The notes under the pieces are model-generated. The model worked only from the letters and a program-made list of their open reading frames with translations. It searched no databases and was not told where the DNA came from. The position numbers and the translations under genes were made by a program. A stretch of DNA of 64,000 nt from Desulfofundulus australicus DSM 11792 (GTDB lineage Bacteria; Bacillota; Desulfotomaculia; Desulfotomaculales; Desulfovirgulaceae), in contig NZ_FQUW01000006.1 of the NCBI RefSeq assembly GCF_900129285.1, positions 84,276-148,275 on the forward strand, in the 5' to 3' direction. Of the stretch, positions 1-10,388 are shown in pieces. The first letter of the stretch is position 1; the number at the start of each line of letters is the position of its first letter.

Positions 1-779
1 TCCCTGTCACTCAAGGTCTGCACGGGGGCAACCACAATGCTGTCACCCGTATGAATGCCCATGGGGTCAATATTCTCCATGCTGCAGATGATGATGCAGT
101 TATTGGCGCTATCCCGCATTACCTCAAACTCAATTTCTTTCCAGCCCACAACGCTTCTTTCCACCAGCACCTGATGAATAATGCTGGCTTTTAAGCCTTT
201 GGTTACCGTGGCCCTGAGTTCTTCGCGGTTATAGACCATACCCCCGCCTGTACCCCCCAGGGTGTAGGCGGGGCGTACCACCAGGGGAAAACCTATTTCC
301 CTGGCAAAAGCTTCTGCTTCCTCAACACTGCTGGCGATAATGCTTTCCGGTACCGGCTCACCAATGCGCTCCATGGTGGCCTTAAACTCCTCCCGGTCCT
401 CCGCCCGGCGAATAGCCTCCAGGGGAGTACCCAGAAGTTGCACTCCCTCAGCCTCCAGGACTCCCATATTGGCCAACTGCAGGGCCAGATTTAGCCCCAC
501 CTGCCCCCCCAGGCTGGGTAGCAAACCGTCCGGTTTTTCCCTGCGGATAATGCGGGCAACAAACTCGGGCGTCAGTGGTTCTATATAGACCCGGTCAGCC
601 ATGTTGGTATCGGTCATAATGGTAGCCGGATTACTGTTTACCAGCACCACTTCCAGACCTTCTTCCCGCAGAGCACGGCAGGCCTGAGTGCCGGCGTAAT
701 CAAATTCTGCTGCCTGGCCAATAACTATGGGTCCGGAACCTATAACCATTACCTTGCGCAGTCCTTTTTTCAACGGCAT
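1..779 (-). CDS. carB: carbamoyl-phosphate synthase large subunit, N-terminal part (cut by window edge)
   Basis: This is the first ~259 residues of the synthetase subunit that makes carbamoyl phosphate from bicarbonate, ammonia (from CarA) and two ATP. Translated from the ATG at 779 it begins [18 protein letters not shown] and contains [23 protein letters not shown] and [12 protein letters not shown], all typical of the first ATP-grasp (carboxyphosphate) half. No stop occurs before position 1, so the gene continues off the left edge. It lies 4 nt downstream of carA and is the last visible gene of the pyr operon. There is no sign of damage in the visible part. Confidence 0.96.
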   Translation of the reverse strand, partial: MPLKKGLRKVMVIGSGPIVIGQAAEFDYAGTQACRALREEGLEVVLVNSNPATIMTDTNMADRVYIEPLTPEFVARIIRREKPDGLLPSLGGQVGLNLALQLANMGVLEAEGVQLLGTPLEAIRRAEDREEFKATMERIGEPVPESIIASSVEEAEAFAREIGFPLVVRPAYTLGGTGGGMVYNREELRATVTKGLKASIIHQVLVERSVVGWKEIEFEVMRDSANNCIIICSMENIDPMGIHTGDSIVVAPVQTLSDR

Positions 780-783
780 GTTC

Positions 784-1860
784 TCACTTCCTCCGCTGCA
801 TTAATTGAATGAACTCGTCGAAAAGGTAAGCCGATTCCCGCGGTCCTGGAGAAGCCTCGGGGTGATACTGCACCGAAAAAACCGGTAGTTCCCTGTGCCT
901 GATACCCTCCACTGTACCGTCGTTCAAGTTACGATGGCTGATTTCCACAGGTAAACCGGCCAGGGAATCGTCAGCCACAGCAAAACCATGATTCTGGGAG
1001 GTAATGTAGACTCTACCTGTTCTCAAATCCTTAACCGGATGATTGGCTCCCCGGTGACCAAATTTCATTTTATAGGTCCTGGCACCCAGGGCCAGGGCGA
1101 TTACCTGGTGACCCAGGCAAATACCAAATATTGGGTACTGACCTATCAATTCTTTAATAGTCTTGATGGTATAGGGAACATCCATGGGGTCGCCGGGACC
1201 ATTGGATAAAAGAATGCCATCGGGTTCCAGGGCCATTATTTTCCGGGCCGTAGCAGTAGGAGGTACCACCACTATCTCACAATTTCGCTTCTGTAAATGG
1301 CGGATAATATTTAATTTGGAACCGAGGTCTATTAGAATCACACGGTACCCTTTACCTTCCAGAGTAAAGATTTCCTTTGTGGCCACTTCAAGTACCAGTT
1401 CTTGGCCTGTAAGATGGGGACACTGCCTGGCCTTTTCCACCAGCAGGGCGGGGTCGTCACATTCCGTGCTCAAAACCCCCCGCATTGTTCCCCGGTTACG
1501 CAGGTGGCGGGTCAGGGCACGGGTGTCAATGCCGGAAATACCCACCACTCCCTCCCGGGCCAGGAAATCGGAAAGGCGATAACTGGCCCGCCAGTTGCTG
1601 GGACGATCACACTCTTCGTGTACTACAAAACCTCTTACAAATGATTTTTTTGATTCGAAATCTTCCCGGTTGATACCGTAGTTACCAATCAAAGGATAGG
1701 TCATCACCACAATCTGGCCGCAGTAAGACGGGTCGGTGAGGATTTCCTGGTAACCAGTCATGGCGGTATTAAAAACCACCTCTCCCCATCTCTCCCCCCT
1801 CGCTCCAAAGGCCCGACCGGTAAATACCGTTCCATCTTCCAGAGCTAAAATGGCCTGCAC
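784..1860 (-). CDS. carA: carbamoyl-phosphate synthase small (glutaminase) subunit
   Basis: The 358-residue glutaminase subunit hydrolyses glutamine and channels ammonia to CarB. The N-terminal half is the CarA-specific domain ([29 protein letters not shown]). The C-terminal half is a class I amidotransferase with the nucleophile Cys in FGICLGHQ and the His-Glu pair in [11 protein letters not shown]. Length is normal for the family. The start is a GTG at 1860 preceded by GAGAGGTG. It lies between pyrC (53 nt away) and carB (4 nt away), so it is co-transcribed in the PyrR-regulated operon. Confidence 0.97.
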   Translation of the reverse strand: MQAILALEDGTVFTGRAFGARGERWGEVVFNTAMTGYQEILTDPSYCGQIVVMTYPLIGNYGINREDFESKKSFVRGFVVHEECDRPSNWRASYRLSDFLAREGVVGISGIDTRALTRHLRNRGTMRGVLSTECDDPALLVEKARQCPHLTGQELVLEVATKEIFTLEGKGYRVILIDLGSKLNIIRHLQKRNCEIVVVPPTATARKIMALEPDGILLSNGPGDPMDVPYTIKTIKELIGQYPIFGICLGHQVIALALGARTYKMKFGHRGANHPVKDLRTGRVYITSQNHGFAVADDSLAGLPVEISHRNLNDGTVEGIRHRELPVFSVQYHPEASPGPRESAYLFDEFIQLMQRRK

Positions 1861-1913
1861 TATCGAAACACCTCTCCATCTGGTGATTATTTGCCTATTG
1901 GGGTCGCCCTGCT

Positions 1914-3209
1914 TCAGGTTACCGCCAGCAACCCGCGGTCATAGACCAACCGCCCCCTGACGATGGTGGCTACGGGAAGCCCCTGCAACTTCTTCCCACT
2001 AAAGGGGGAGTTCCGCCCTTTACTGGCAAAGGTAGAGGGATCTACCACCTCGGTCAGGCCGGGGTCAATGATGGTAATATCGGCATCGGCACCAACTCTA
2101 ATCACACCATCCTGCAGTCCCAGGATGCGGGCTGGATTTACTGTCAGTTTGCGGATGGCTTCTACCGGACTCAGAACTCCTGGTATCACCAGCTCCGTCC
2201 AGACCAGACCGACAGCGGTTTCCAGCCCCACCATGCCGAAGGGGGCCAGCTGGAACTCAACATCCTTTTCTTCCACCGTATGAGGGGCATGGTCGGTGGC
2301 AATGACGTCAATGGTACCGTCGGCCAGAGCTTCCTTCAACGCTGCCACATCCTCCTCCGTGCGCAGGGGAGGATTGACCTTGGCGCTGGTATTATAACCG
2401 GCCACCGCCCGGTCGGTAAGAGTGAAATGATGGGGCGTGACCTCTGCAGTCACCGGTACTCCCCGGGCCTTGGCCTCGCGGATCAAACGCACCGATCCAG
2501 CAGTGCTGACGTGGGCAATGTGCAGGGGGCAACCAGTATGCTCGGAAAGGATAATATCTCTAGCAACCATGATTTCTTCAGCAGCAGCAGGTATGCCGGG
2601 CAACCCTAAGACGGTGGACATATAACCTTCATGCATCACACCACCGGCAGATAGGGTTGGCTCCTCACAATGGGAGATTACAGGCAACCCTACCATCCGG
2701 GCATACTGCATAGCACGACGCATAACGGCTGCACTGGATACCGGGCGACCGTCATCGGAGAATGCCACTGCCCCGGCCTCCTTCAAATCGGCCATTTCCG
2801 TCAGCTCTTCACCCCGACTGCCGCGGGTAAGAGCTGCTACGGGGTATACTTTTATCAGGCCCGCTTGTTCAGCTCTGGCCCTGATATAGGAAATCACTGC
2901 CCGGTTATCAGCCACCGGATCGGTATTGGGCATACAGGCCACGGCGGTAAATCCTCCCCGGGCAGCTGCCCGGCTGCCTGTAGCAATGGTTTCCTTGGCC
3001 TCAAAACCCGGTTCCCGGAAATGAACATGCATATCGATTAGACCCGGTGATACCAGCCTGCCTCCAACATCGATGACAGTCCCCTCACTGGCTTCCAGGT
3101 CCTGTCCAATAGCGGCAATCTTTCCCTTTTCGATTAAAATATCCGCGGGGAAAATCTCACCGGCAGCGGGATCAACCACCAGGCCACCTTTAAGCAGTAA
3201 CTTATGCAA
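1914..3209 (-). CDS. pyrC: dihydroorotase
   Basis: Type I dihydroorotase of the amidohydrolase superfamily; it cyclises carbamoyl-aspartate to dihydroorotate. Visible motifs are the metal-binding [10 protein letters not shown], the [11 protein letters not shown] segment, [11 protein letters not shown] and ATDHAPHT with the catalytic Asp. I place the start at the TTG at 3209 ([14 protein letters not shown]), because GGAGGGGGG lies just upstream and the preceding in-frame residues are not dihydroorotase-like. The open frame itself extends to 3266. This start gives 431 residues and an 8-nt overlap with the end of pyrB, consistent with translational coupling. Confidence 0.95.
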   Translation of the reverse strand: MHKLLLKGGLVVDPAAGEIFPADILIEKGKIAAIGQDLEASEGTVIDVGGRLVSPGLIDMHVHFREPGFEAKETIATGSRAAARGGFTAVACMPNTDPVADNRAVISYIRARAEQAGLIKVYPVAALTRGSRGEELTEMADLKEAGAVAFSDDGRPVSSAAVMRRAMQYARMVGLPVISHCEEPTLSAGGVMHEGYMSTVLGLPGIPAAAEEIMVARDIILSEHTGCPLHIAHVSTAGSVRLIREAKARGVPVTAEVTPHHFTLTDRAVAGYNTSAKVNPPLRTEEDVAALKEALADGTIDVIATDHAPHTVEEKDVEFQLAPFGMVGLETAVGLVWTELVIPGVLSPVEAIRKLTVNPARILGLQDGVIRVGADADITIIDPGLTEVVDPSTFASKGRNSPFSGKKLQGLPVATIVRGRLVYDRGLLAVT

Positions 3210-4134
3210 CTGGTATCCCCCCTCCACCCAGCAGGTAAAGCAAAGCCATGCGTACAGCCACTCCATTGGTTACCTGCTCAGTAATTACTGAATTAACTCC
3301 GTCAGCCACCTCCGGTGATATTTCCACCCCCCGGTTGATTGGCCCGGGATGCATAACCAGAGCTCCCGGACGGGCCAGGGCCAGTCTTTGCCGGTTCAGG
3401 CCAAATAAACGGGTGTACTCTTGCAGGCTGGGGAAAAGACCTTGCTGCTGTCTTTCCAGCTGGATGCGTAACATCATTACCACATCAGCGCCCTCCAGAG
3501 CCTCTTCTATCCCTGTACATACCTCTACCCCCATGGTTTCTATGCTGGCAGGAATCATGGTAGCGGGACCACAAATACGTACCCGGGCTCCCATTTTGGT
3601 AAAACCCCATATATTGGAACGAGCTACCCGGCTGTGCAGGATATCTCCAATGATGGCTACATTCAGGCCAGCCAATTTCCCCAACTTTTCCCGTACTGTA
3701 AACATGTCCAGAAGAGCCTGGGTGGGATGCTCATGGGTACCATCCCCGGCATTTATAACTGCTGCAGGAATGGTCTCAGCCAGCAGGTTAGGGGCTCCGG
3801 CCATAGGGTGGCGCAGGACAACCACATCTGCACCCATAGCCGCCAGCGTGCGGGCGGTATCCTTCAGAGTTTCTCCTTTAACCACACTGCTGGTCGAAGC
3901 TGACAGGTTAACGCTATCAGCGCTTAAATATTTGGCGGCCAGTTCAAAGGAAGTCCGGGTACGGGTACTGGGCTCATAAAATAACGTTACCACCGTCCGT
4001 CCTCTTAACGCGGGAACCTTTTTAATAGTACGCCCCAAAACCTCTTTCATGGAAACTGCGGTGTCCAGGATTATTTCAATTTCTTCCACCGACAGGTTTT
4101 GCAGGCCAAGAACATCCTTGCGTTTCCAGTTCAT
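3202..4134 (-). CDS. pyrB: aspartate carbamoyltransferase catalytic subunit
   Basis: This 310-residue enzyme condenses carbamoyl phosphate with aspartate, the committed step of pyrimidine synthesis. It has the carbamoyl-phosphate-binding STRTRTSFE motif near residue 56, the HPTQALLDM motif and the C-terminal [10 protein letters not shown] segment. No pyrI regulatory subunit is visible, as is usual in Firmicutes, where control is at the RNA level. The ATG at 4134 follows a TCGGAGGTC ribosome site. The gene sits behind its own PyrR attenuator (4160-4252). Confidence 0.97.
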   Translation of the reverse strand: MNWKRKDVLGLQNLSVEEIEIILDTAVSMKEVLGRTIKKVPALRGRTVVTLFYEPSTRTRTSFELAAKYLSADSVNLSASTSSVVKGETLKDTARTLAAMGADVVVLRHPMAGAPNLLAETIPAAVINAGDGTHEHPTQALLDMFTVREKLGKLAGLNVAIIGDILHSRVARSNIWGFTKMGARVRICGPATMIPASIETMGVEVCTGIEEALEGADVVMMLRIQLERQQQGLFPSLQEYTRLFGLNRQRLALARPGALVMHPGPINRGVEISPEVADGVNSVITEQVTNGVAVRMALLYLLGGGGIPVA

Positions 4135-4159
4135 GCTGCGAGACCTCCGAACGAAATTC

Positions 4160-4252
4160 CCAAAATAAAAGCCCCGTCCGGTTTGAGTACCTGAACGAGG
4201 CCGGCATGCACCACCGGATGTGCCCTCCTTGCCGGCCTCTCTGGACCGTTAC
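4160..4252 (-). promoter_or_regulatory. PyrR-type attenuator between pyrR and pyrB
   Basis: On the minus strand, RNA from about 4252 contains GGTCCAGAGAGGCCGGCAAG, which carries the UCCAGAGAGGC core recognised by PyrR in Bacillus pyr leaders. It is followed by a hairpin pairing 4189-4200 with 4172-4182 (one bulged base, some G-U pairs) and then a CTTTTATTTT run, as expected of an intrinsic terminator. With uridine nucleotides bound, PyrR would hold the upstream anti-antiterminator and let the terminator form. The motif match is seen in the sequence; the mechanism is from the family. Confidence 0.85.
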
Positions 4253-4275
4253 TTAAAAGACGGCACCGGAATTAT

Positions 4276-4925
<650 letters not shown>

Positions 4926-4951
4926 AAAGGACCCTATTGTCACTTGTAAAA

Positions 4952-4980
4952 AGAATATACAAAATCAAAATGGATGTCAA
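4952..4980 (-). promoter_or_regulatory. sigma-A type promoter of the pyr operon
   Basis: On the minus strand a perfect -35 hexamer TTGACA (4980-4975) is followed after 17 nt by TATTCT (4957-4952). It is placed about 30 nt before the PyrR loop, giving a short leader of the expected size. Confidence 0.85.
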
Positions 4981-5108
4981 GAACCGTTTTTCGGCTCTTT
5001 CACCTATTTCAGGTCTGGTTTTTGCGTGTTATCCTGTACCGGCACGTCGAGTTATGCTATACTGGTTCCGGACAGGTTGATTAAGTAAATCCGAAAGGGG
5101 AACTGGCA

Positions 5109-6836
5109 ATGTCCTGGTCCATAACCCTTATCCTGGCTTATAGGTTAAGTATGGTGGCTACAGCAGCCTTTATTCTATCCCGTACGCCGGCCCTGGGTCG
5201 CATTTTATCCCGGCAGCTAACCCCGAGGGATAAGCTGCTGTTGACCATAGCCCTGGGGGGTATGGGTATTATAGGCACTTACGCAGCTATACCCATTAAT
5301 GATGCCCTGGCCAATTCACGGGTGGTAGGTGTTATGGTTGCTGGACTCCTGGGCGGTCCTGTGGTGGGAGCAGGGGCAGGGCTAATTGCCGGAATACACC
5401 GATACCTGCTTGGTGGTTTTACCGCCTTCTCCTGCGCCCTGGCTGCTGTGCTTGAAGGCATCCTGGGCGGGCTGGTACAGCATTATTACCGCCGCGGCCC
5501 GATTCCCTGGTTTATAGCTCTGGTAGCCGGGCTGGCTGGGGAAACTTTGCAAATAGTTATTATCCTGTTAACTGCCCATCCTTTTAGTGAAGCATGGGCC
5601 CTGGTAAAGATTATCGGTTTGCCCATGATCATTGTTAACTCCATTGGAGTGGCCATTTTTATGGTTATTGTTAAAACCGCTGCCGAACAGCGGGAACGCA
5701 TAGCCGCCTGTCAGGCTCAGCAGGCTCTGCGTATAGCTACCCAGACCCTCTCCTTTTTACGGCACGGACTAAACAGGGAGTCAGCAGAACAGACGGCCCG
5801 CATTATTTATAACTCTGTCAAGCTGGCCGCTGTGGCCATTACCAACGACAGGGAAATTCTGGCCCATGTAGGTATGGGCAGCGATCACCATCACCCGGGA
5901 AATCCCTTTTTAACCAGTGCCACTTTAAAGGCACTGTTTACCGGTGAGGTACAGGTAGCTCAAAAAAGAGATGAAATAGGCTGCCAGGAAAAGAATTGCC
6001 GCCTGGCTTCGGCAGTGGTGGTACCTCTTAAAAGACGGGAAGTAACCATTGGAACTTTAAAGCTCTACCATGACCGTGAAAACAGCATTACGCCGGTAGA
6101 GCTGGAACTGGCCCGGGGGTTGGCCCACCTGTTTTCCACCCAGCTGGAACTGGCTGAAGTGGAATCTGAAGCCAGGTTGCGTGCTCAGGCAGAACTTAAG
6201 GCTCTCCAGGCCCAGGTCCATCCTCATTTCCTGTTTAATGCCTTGAATACAATCGTCTCCCTGGTTCGCTCAAAGCCGGAAAAAGCCCGGGAACTATTAA
6301 TTAAACTGGCCAGTTTTTTACGCTACAGCTTGCGGAAAGACGATGCTCCCATCCCCCTGGCGGAAGAACTGGCCCATGTCGATACCTACCTGGCCATTGA
6401 AAGAACCCGCTACGGAGATAAACTCAAAGTAGCACTGATGGCAGATCCTGCAGCGCTCAACTGCCCCGTTCCCGCTTTCACCCTGCAGCCGGTGGTAGAA
6501 AATGCCATCAAGCACGGCCTGCAGCCCAAAAGAGAAGGCGGGAGTATTAAGATCCTGGCCAGAAGTTATCCCGGAGAAGTGATCGTGACCATAGAAGATA
6601 ATGGAGTGGGTATTTCACCCGAAGAGCTGGATAAAATACTGCTCCCGGGTTATGGCCGGGGACATGGTCTGGGATTGTCCATCGTAAATGAGCGACTGAA
6701 GGCACTTTACGGGCCGGAATATGCTTTGAAAATAATAAGTATACCCGGCCAGGGAACGAAGGTAACCCTGCGTTTTCCGCAGGAAAACAGTTATCAAGAG
6801 GTGAAGGGTGATGCCCTTTACAGCTGTTGTGGTTGA
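5109..6836 (+). CDS. lytS: LytS-type sensor histidine kinase
   Basis: This 575-residue membrane sensor resembles the LytS/BtsS/YpdA group. Residues ~1-195 are hydrophobic segments of the 5TM-LYT type (including GVMVAGLLGGPVVGAGAG and IALVAGLAGETLQIVIILL). Residues ~215-350 look like a GAF domain. The C-terminal His-kinase region has the phosphoacceptor motif QVHPHFLFNALNTI near residue 380 and ATPase boxes QPVVENAIKHGL and GHGLGLSIVNERL. The ATG follows AAAGGGGAACTGGCA. The gene overlaps the response regulator gene that follows. The transporter downstream suggests it senses a carboxylate such as pyruvate, as BtsS does; the ligand is inference. Confidence 0.92.
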   Translation: MSWSITLILAYRLSMVATAAFILSRTPALGRILSRQLTPRDKLLLTIALGGMGIIGTYAAIPINDALANSRVVGVMVAGLLGGPVVGAGAGLIAGIHRYLLGGFTAFSCALAAVLEGILGGLVQHYYRRGPIPWFIALVAGLAGETLQIVIILLTAHPFSEAWALVKIIGLPMIIVNSIGVAIFMVIVKTAAEQRERIAACQAQQALRIATQTLSFLRHGLNRESAEQTARIIYNSVKLAAVAITNDREILAHVGMGSDHHHPGNPFLTSATLKALFTGEVQVAQKRDEIGCQEKNCRLASAVVVPLKRREVTIGTLKLYHDRENSITPVELELARGLAHLFSTQLELAEVESEARLRAQAELKALQAQVHPHFLFNALNTIVSLVRSKPEKARELLIKLASFLRYSLRKDDAPIPLAEELAHVDTYLAIERTRYGDKLKVALMADPAALNCPVPAFTLQPVVENAIKHGLQPKREGGSIKILARSYPGEVIVTIEDNGVGISPEELDKILLPGYGRGHGLGLSIVNERLKALYGPEYALKIISIPGQGTKVTLRFPQENSYQEVKGDALYSCCG

Positions 6837-7584
6837 CGATGAACCTCTGGCCAGGGACGAGCTAAAATACCTGCTTTCAAATTATCCGGAATGCCGTGTA
6901 ACCGGCGAAGCAGAAGACGCTGAGGAAGCAATTAAACTGGTCAGGGAAACTCAACCCGATGTGGTATTCCTCGATATTCAGATGCGCGGGATGTCCGGAT
7001 ATGAAGCCGCCAGGCATATGCTTTCCTTTCCGCACCCGCCCCTGGTGGTATTTGCCACCGCTTACGACGAGTATGCTGTTAGAGCTTTCGAACTTGGTGC
7101 AGTGGACTACCTTTTAAAACCCTTCGAAGAAGAGAGGCTCTCCAAAACTATTAAACGCATTGGAGAATTGCGCAAACGCTCTGAAGACTGGACCAGAGCC
7201 GTGGAACAGGTGAATGAGCTTCTGGGAGGGAAAAAACAGCGAATTAAAAAATTGCCCGTGGAAAAAAACGGGGAGATCAGGCTCCTGGATTACCGGGATA
7301 TAATCTTCGGCCGGGCCAAAAATGGCAGTGTTCAGGTATTTACTGCCAGCGATACCTGTACTTTTACTGGCAGCATGACCGAACTGGAGGCACGGTTAAA
7401 AAGCGAAGGTTTTTTCCGGGTACACAAAAGTTTTCTGGTTAACCTGAACCATGTTCAGGGGGTCTTGCCCTGGTTCAAAGGTACCTACTGGCTGGTAATG
7501 AGCGACGCTAAAAAATCTCAAATTCCAGTCAGTAAAAGCCAGGTGAAAGAATTAAAATCCATACTGGGATTGGAAGTTTCTTGA
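6811..7584 (+). CDS. lytR: LytTR-family response regulator
   Basis: 257-residue response regulator. The N-terminal receiver domain has the acidic pair VVDDEP, the phosphorylatable Asp in VVFLDIQMRGMSG and the Lys in DYLLKPFEEERL. The C-terminal ~100 residues form a LytTR DNA-binding domain (IIFGRAKNGSVQVF, FFRVHKSFLVNLNHV). A GTG three bases upstream (6808) is an alternative start; the ATG at 6811 has the better-spaced GAGGTGAAGG. It overlaps lytS by 26 nt, so the pair is translationally coupled. Its likely target is the cstA promoter just downstream (inference). Confidence 0.93.
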   Translation: MPFTAVVVDDEPLARDELKYLLSNYPECRVTGEAEDAEEAIKLVRETQPDVVFLDIQMRGMSGYEAARHMLSFPHPPLVVFATAYDEYAVRAFELGAVDYLLKPFEEERLSKTIKRIGELRKRSEDWTRAVEQVNELLGGKKQRIKKLPVEKNGEIRLLDYRDIIFGRAKNGSVQVFTASDTCTFTGSMTELEARLKSEGFFRVHKSFLVNLNHVQGVLPWFKGTYWLVMSDAKKSQIPVSKSQVKELKSILGLEVS

Positions 7585-7663
7585 TAACCGGCAGCGCTTT
7601 CTTCTGGTTGCTCCCGCTGTAAAATCAGTATTCATGGAGAGTACGGCCTCTGTATCCCCACGA

Positions 7664-7684
7664 CCCCACGAAAGTGGGGTTTTT
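7664..7684 (+). terminator. intrinsic terminator after lytSR
   Basis: Perfect 6-bp stem CCCCAC-GAAA-GTGGGG with a GNRA-like loop followed directly by TTTTT. It separates the sensor pair from cstA, implying a separate cstA promoter. Confidence 0.9.
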
Positions 7685-7737
7685 CTGTTTATGGAGATAT
7701 ATTTCCGATCAACCACTCTTTTATTCTGCTGGTTAAT

Positions 7738-7773
7738 TTGTTGTTACCCGTTGTAGCTGAATGATTTTATAAT
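7738..7773 (+). promoter_or_regulatory. probable activator-dependent promoter of cstA
   Basis: A consensus -10 TATAAT lies at 7768-7773, about 50 nt before the cstA start. No good -35 hexamer is found 16-18 nt upstream; the best TTGTTA (7741-7746) is 21 nt away. A strong -10 with a poor -35 fits a promoter needing an activator such as the upstream LytTR regulator. GTT-containing half-sites occur nearby, but I cannot define a firm LytTR repeat. Confidence 0.45.
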
Positions 7774-7823
7774 GTAACACGGACTGGCCGGTCTCACAGG
7801 TTTTTAACAGGGAGGGAAATATT

Positions 7824-9626
7824 GTGCGCGCCTTAACTCTAATAATAATTGCGGCCCTGGTATTCGTTCTTTCCTACCGGTTTTACGGTGCTTTCCTGGC
7901 AGCAAAAGTCCTGGCCCTGGATCCAAAACGCCGTACCCCTGCGGAAGCCCACAATGATGGCCGGGACTACGTACCCACCAACCGCTGGATTTTATTTGGT
8001 CATCATTTTGCTGCAATTGCCGGTGCCGGCCCTTTAATCGGCCCCGTCCTGGCCGCCCAGTTCGGCTACCTTCCCGGCACCTTGTGGATTCTCATCGGTG
8101 CGGTGGTAGCCGGCGCAGTGCACGATATGGTCATCTTATTTGCTTCTATTCGGCATGACGGACAATCCCTGGCCGAGATAGCCCGCCGGGAAGTAGGCAA
8201 TGTCTCCTACTGGCTGGCTTCCGTAGCCATTCTATTCCTGTTGATTATTGTGCTGGCAGGTGCCAGCGTATCAGTGGTTAACGCCCTGTTCAACAGTCCC
8301 TGGGGTACCTTTACCGTGGGTATAACCATCCCCATCGCCTTTTTTATTGGCATTTACCTTAAGTGGCTACGTCCGGGACGCATTGCTGAGGCCACTGTAA
8401 TTGGCGTGACCTTAATCATTCTTGGAGTGTTGCTGGGGCCGGTTGTACAGCAGTCCGCTCTCGCCCCGTTCTTAACTCTCAATAAGCAGCAACTTTCGCT
8501 AATAATTGCTGCCTATGGATTCCTGGCCGCTGTACTGCCCGTGTGGTTGCTTATGGTACCCCGGGATTACCTGAGCACCTATATGAAAGTGGGTACCATG
8601 CTGCTGCTGGCCGCAGGGGTAATCATTGTTAACCCCGTGCTGCAAATGCCGGCGGTAACCAAATTTGTAGCCGGAGGGGGACCGGTTATCCCGGGCAAAG
8701 TATGGCCATTTATGTTCATTACCATTGCCTGTGGCGCCCTGTCGGGATTCCATGCCCTTGTTTCCAGCGGCACCACACCCAAAATGGTGCGCAGTGAAGC
8801 CGACATTCTGCCCATCGGTTACGGCGCCATGTTAACGGAAGGTTTTGTGGCCCTGGTGGCCCTGATCGCAGCCACCGTGCTGCCGGCCGCCGATTATTTT
8901 GCCATCAACAGCCCGCCGGAGGTCTTTGCCAGGCTGGGCATGCAGGTACAGGACCTGCCCGTGCTCTCCCAGCTGGTGTCAGAAAACCTGGCCGGCCGCC
9001 CCGGCGGCGCCGTGTCCCTGGCCGTGGGCATGGCCGACATCTTCTCCAAAATCGGCGGCTTACGGCATCTGATGGGCTACTGGTACCACTTTGCCATCAT
9101 GTTTGAAGCGCTGTTCATCCTCACTTTAATTGATGCCGGCACACGGGTCGGGCGCTACCTTATGCAGGAAATCGGCGGTGCGGTGTACAAGCCGTTAAAG
9201 GAGCACAACTGGTGGCCGGGCATTATCCTGACCAGCGGTATTTTCACCCTGGCCTGGGGATATCTGTTGTATGGTGGCAGTATTTCTACTATCTGGCCAT
9301 TGTTTGGCGTGAATAACCAGCTACTGGGAAGCATGGCCCTGGCCATTGGCACCACCATGCTGATCAGGATGGGCAAGGCCCGGTATGCCTGGACCACCTT
9401 CATCCCTATGGTCTTCCTGACAGTAACCACCATTACAGCCGGATATCAAAATATTGTCATCAACTACCTGCCGAAGCATAACTACCTGCTGGCGGCCATT
9501 TCAGCAATCATGCTGATCATGGTTATCCTGATTATCGCCGATTCCGTGAGGACGTGGGTAAAGCTGCTCTCCCAAAAGGAGCAAGATACCCATACGAAGC
9601 GCCTTGAAAAAGCTCCCACAGCATGA
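7824..9626 (+). CDS. cstA: CstA-family carbon starvation / pyruvate-type transporter
   Basis: A 600-residue polytopic membrane protein of the CstA family, whose characterised members (BtsT, CstA) import pyruvate or peptides by proton symport. The N-terminus has the family signature NDGRDYVPTNRWILFGHHF and AAIAGAGPLIGP. The rest holds many hydrophobic segments and the conserved SGFHALVSSGTTPK stretch. The GTG at 7824 follows GGGAGGGAAATATT. It sits directly after a LytS/LytR pair with its own promoter, the same pairing as BtsSR-BtsT in enterobacteria, so pyruvate uptake is the best guess. The substrate itself cannot be read from sequence. Confidence 0.9.
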   Translation: MRALTLIIIAALVFVLSYRFYGAFLAAKVLALDPKRRTPAEAHNDGRDYVPTNRWILFGHHFAAIAGAGPLIGPVLAAQFGYLPGTLWILIGAVVAGAVHDMVILFASIRHDGQSLAEIARREVGNVSYWLASVAILFLLIIVLAGASVSVVNALFNSPWGTFTVGITIPIAFFIGIYLKWLRPGRIAEATVIGVTLIILGVLLGPVVQQSALAPFLTLNKQQLSLIIAAYGFLAAVLPVWLLMVPRDYLSTYMKVGTMLLLAAGVIIVNPVLQMPAVTKFVAGGGPVIPGKVWPFMFITIACGALSGFHALVSSGTTPKMVRSEADILPIGYGAMLTEGFVALVALIAATVLPAADYFAINSPPEVFARLGMQVQDLPVLSQLVSENLAGRPGGAVSLAVGMADIFSKIGGLRHLMGYWYHFAIMFEALFILTLIDAGTRVGRYLMQEIGGAVYKPLKEHNWWPGIILTSGIFTLAWGYLLYGGSISTIWPLFGVNNQLLGSMALAIGTTMLIRMGKARYAWTTFIPMVFLTVTTITAGYQNIVINYLPKHNYLLAAISAIMLIMVILIIADSVRTWVKLLSQKEQDTHTKRLEKAPTA

Positions 9627-9677
9627 CCAGGCTAATAAGTGACAGGTTACTCCTCATTAAAAAAGGAAAAATCCCTA

Positions 9678-9704
9678 AAAAGCCCGGGGAAATCCCGGGC
9701 TTTT
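9678..9704. terminator. bidirectional terminator between cstA and the macro-domain gene
   Basis: Symmetric stem AAAAGCCCGGG / CCCGGGCTTTT with a short loop. It gives a U-run in both directions and serves the convergent genes ending at 9626 and 9737. Confidence 0.9.
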
Positions 9705-9736
9705 AGGCAGAAAAGCCTCTTGAGCGCCTGTACTTT

Positions 9737-10294
9737 TCAACCTTCTACCCCACCGGAAAGTTTTTCCCAGGCCCTCTGGTAGACTTTGAAATCATCTTCA
9801 CGGAACAGAACAAAGCGTACTTCCGTAAAGAAATCGTTTTCTAAAATAAAGTCCCGCACCGTTTTCAAAGCAATGGTAGCCGCCCGCTCGATGGGAAAAC
9901 GGTAGGCACCGGTGCTGATGGAGGGAAAGGAAATGGATTTGATACCCTTCTCTCTGGCCAGGGAAAGGCTGTTATAATAGGCATTGTGCAGCAACTCGTC
10001 TTCTCCCCGGTTGCCCCCCGACCAGATGGGGCCCACGGTATGGATGACATACCGGGCTTTCAAATTGCCGCCGGTGGTAATTACCGCCTGACCCGTGGGC
10101 AAGCTGCCCTGCCGGGCCACAATCTGCTTGCATTCCTCCAGGATCTGCGGCCCACCGGCCCGGTGAATGGCCCCGTCCACACCCCCACCGCCCATCAGGC
10201 TGGAATTGGCCGCATTAACAATGGCTTCGGTATCCTGCCGGGTGATATCCCCCACCATCAAGCGCAGCAAGGTTGAACCCAAACGCACCTCCAT
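9737..10294 (-). CDS. macro-domain protein (O-acetyl-ADP-ribose deacetylase type)
   Basis: 185-residue single macro domain of the YmdB/MacroD group, which bind ADP-ribose and remove it or its acetyl esters. It has the ADP-ribose loop NAANSSLMGGGGVDGAIHRAGG-type signature (written here to residue ~47), the segment YVIHTVGPIW and the phosphate-binding SISTGAYRFP loop. The ATG at 10294 follows CGGGAGGGATCC. It stands alone between two terminators. Its role (NAD metabolite clean-up or removal of ADP-ribosylation) is known only for the family. Confidence 0.92.
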   Translation of the reverse strand: MEVRLGSTLLRLMVGDITRQDTEAIVNAANSSLMGGGGVDGAIHRAGGPQILEECKQIVARQGSLPTGQAVITTGGNLKARYVIHTVGPIWSGGNRGEDELLHNAYYNSLSLAREKGIKSISFPSISTGAYRFPIERAATIALKTVRDFILENDFFTEVRFVLFREDDFKVYQRAWEKLSGGVEG

Positions 10295-10317
10295 GAAGGA
10301 TCCCTCCCGGAATCAAA

Positions 10318-10356
10318 AAACTTTGCCCAAATAATTCGCGTTCGGGCAAAGTTTTC
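10318..10356. terminator. 12-bp inverted repeat, likely terminator
   Basis: AAAACTTTGCCC (10318-10329) pairs perfectly with GGGCAAAGTTTT (10345-10356) around a 15-nt loop. It lies between the MITE-like element and the macro-domain gene and could end minus-strand transcripts coming from the amidotransferase gene. Confidence 0.55.
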
Positions 10357-10388
10357 CTCTCTTTTTCGCGTTTTATTTTAACTTGAAG

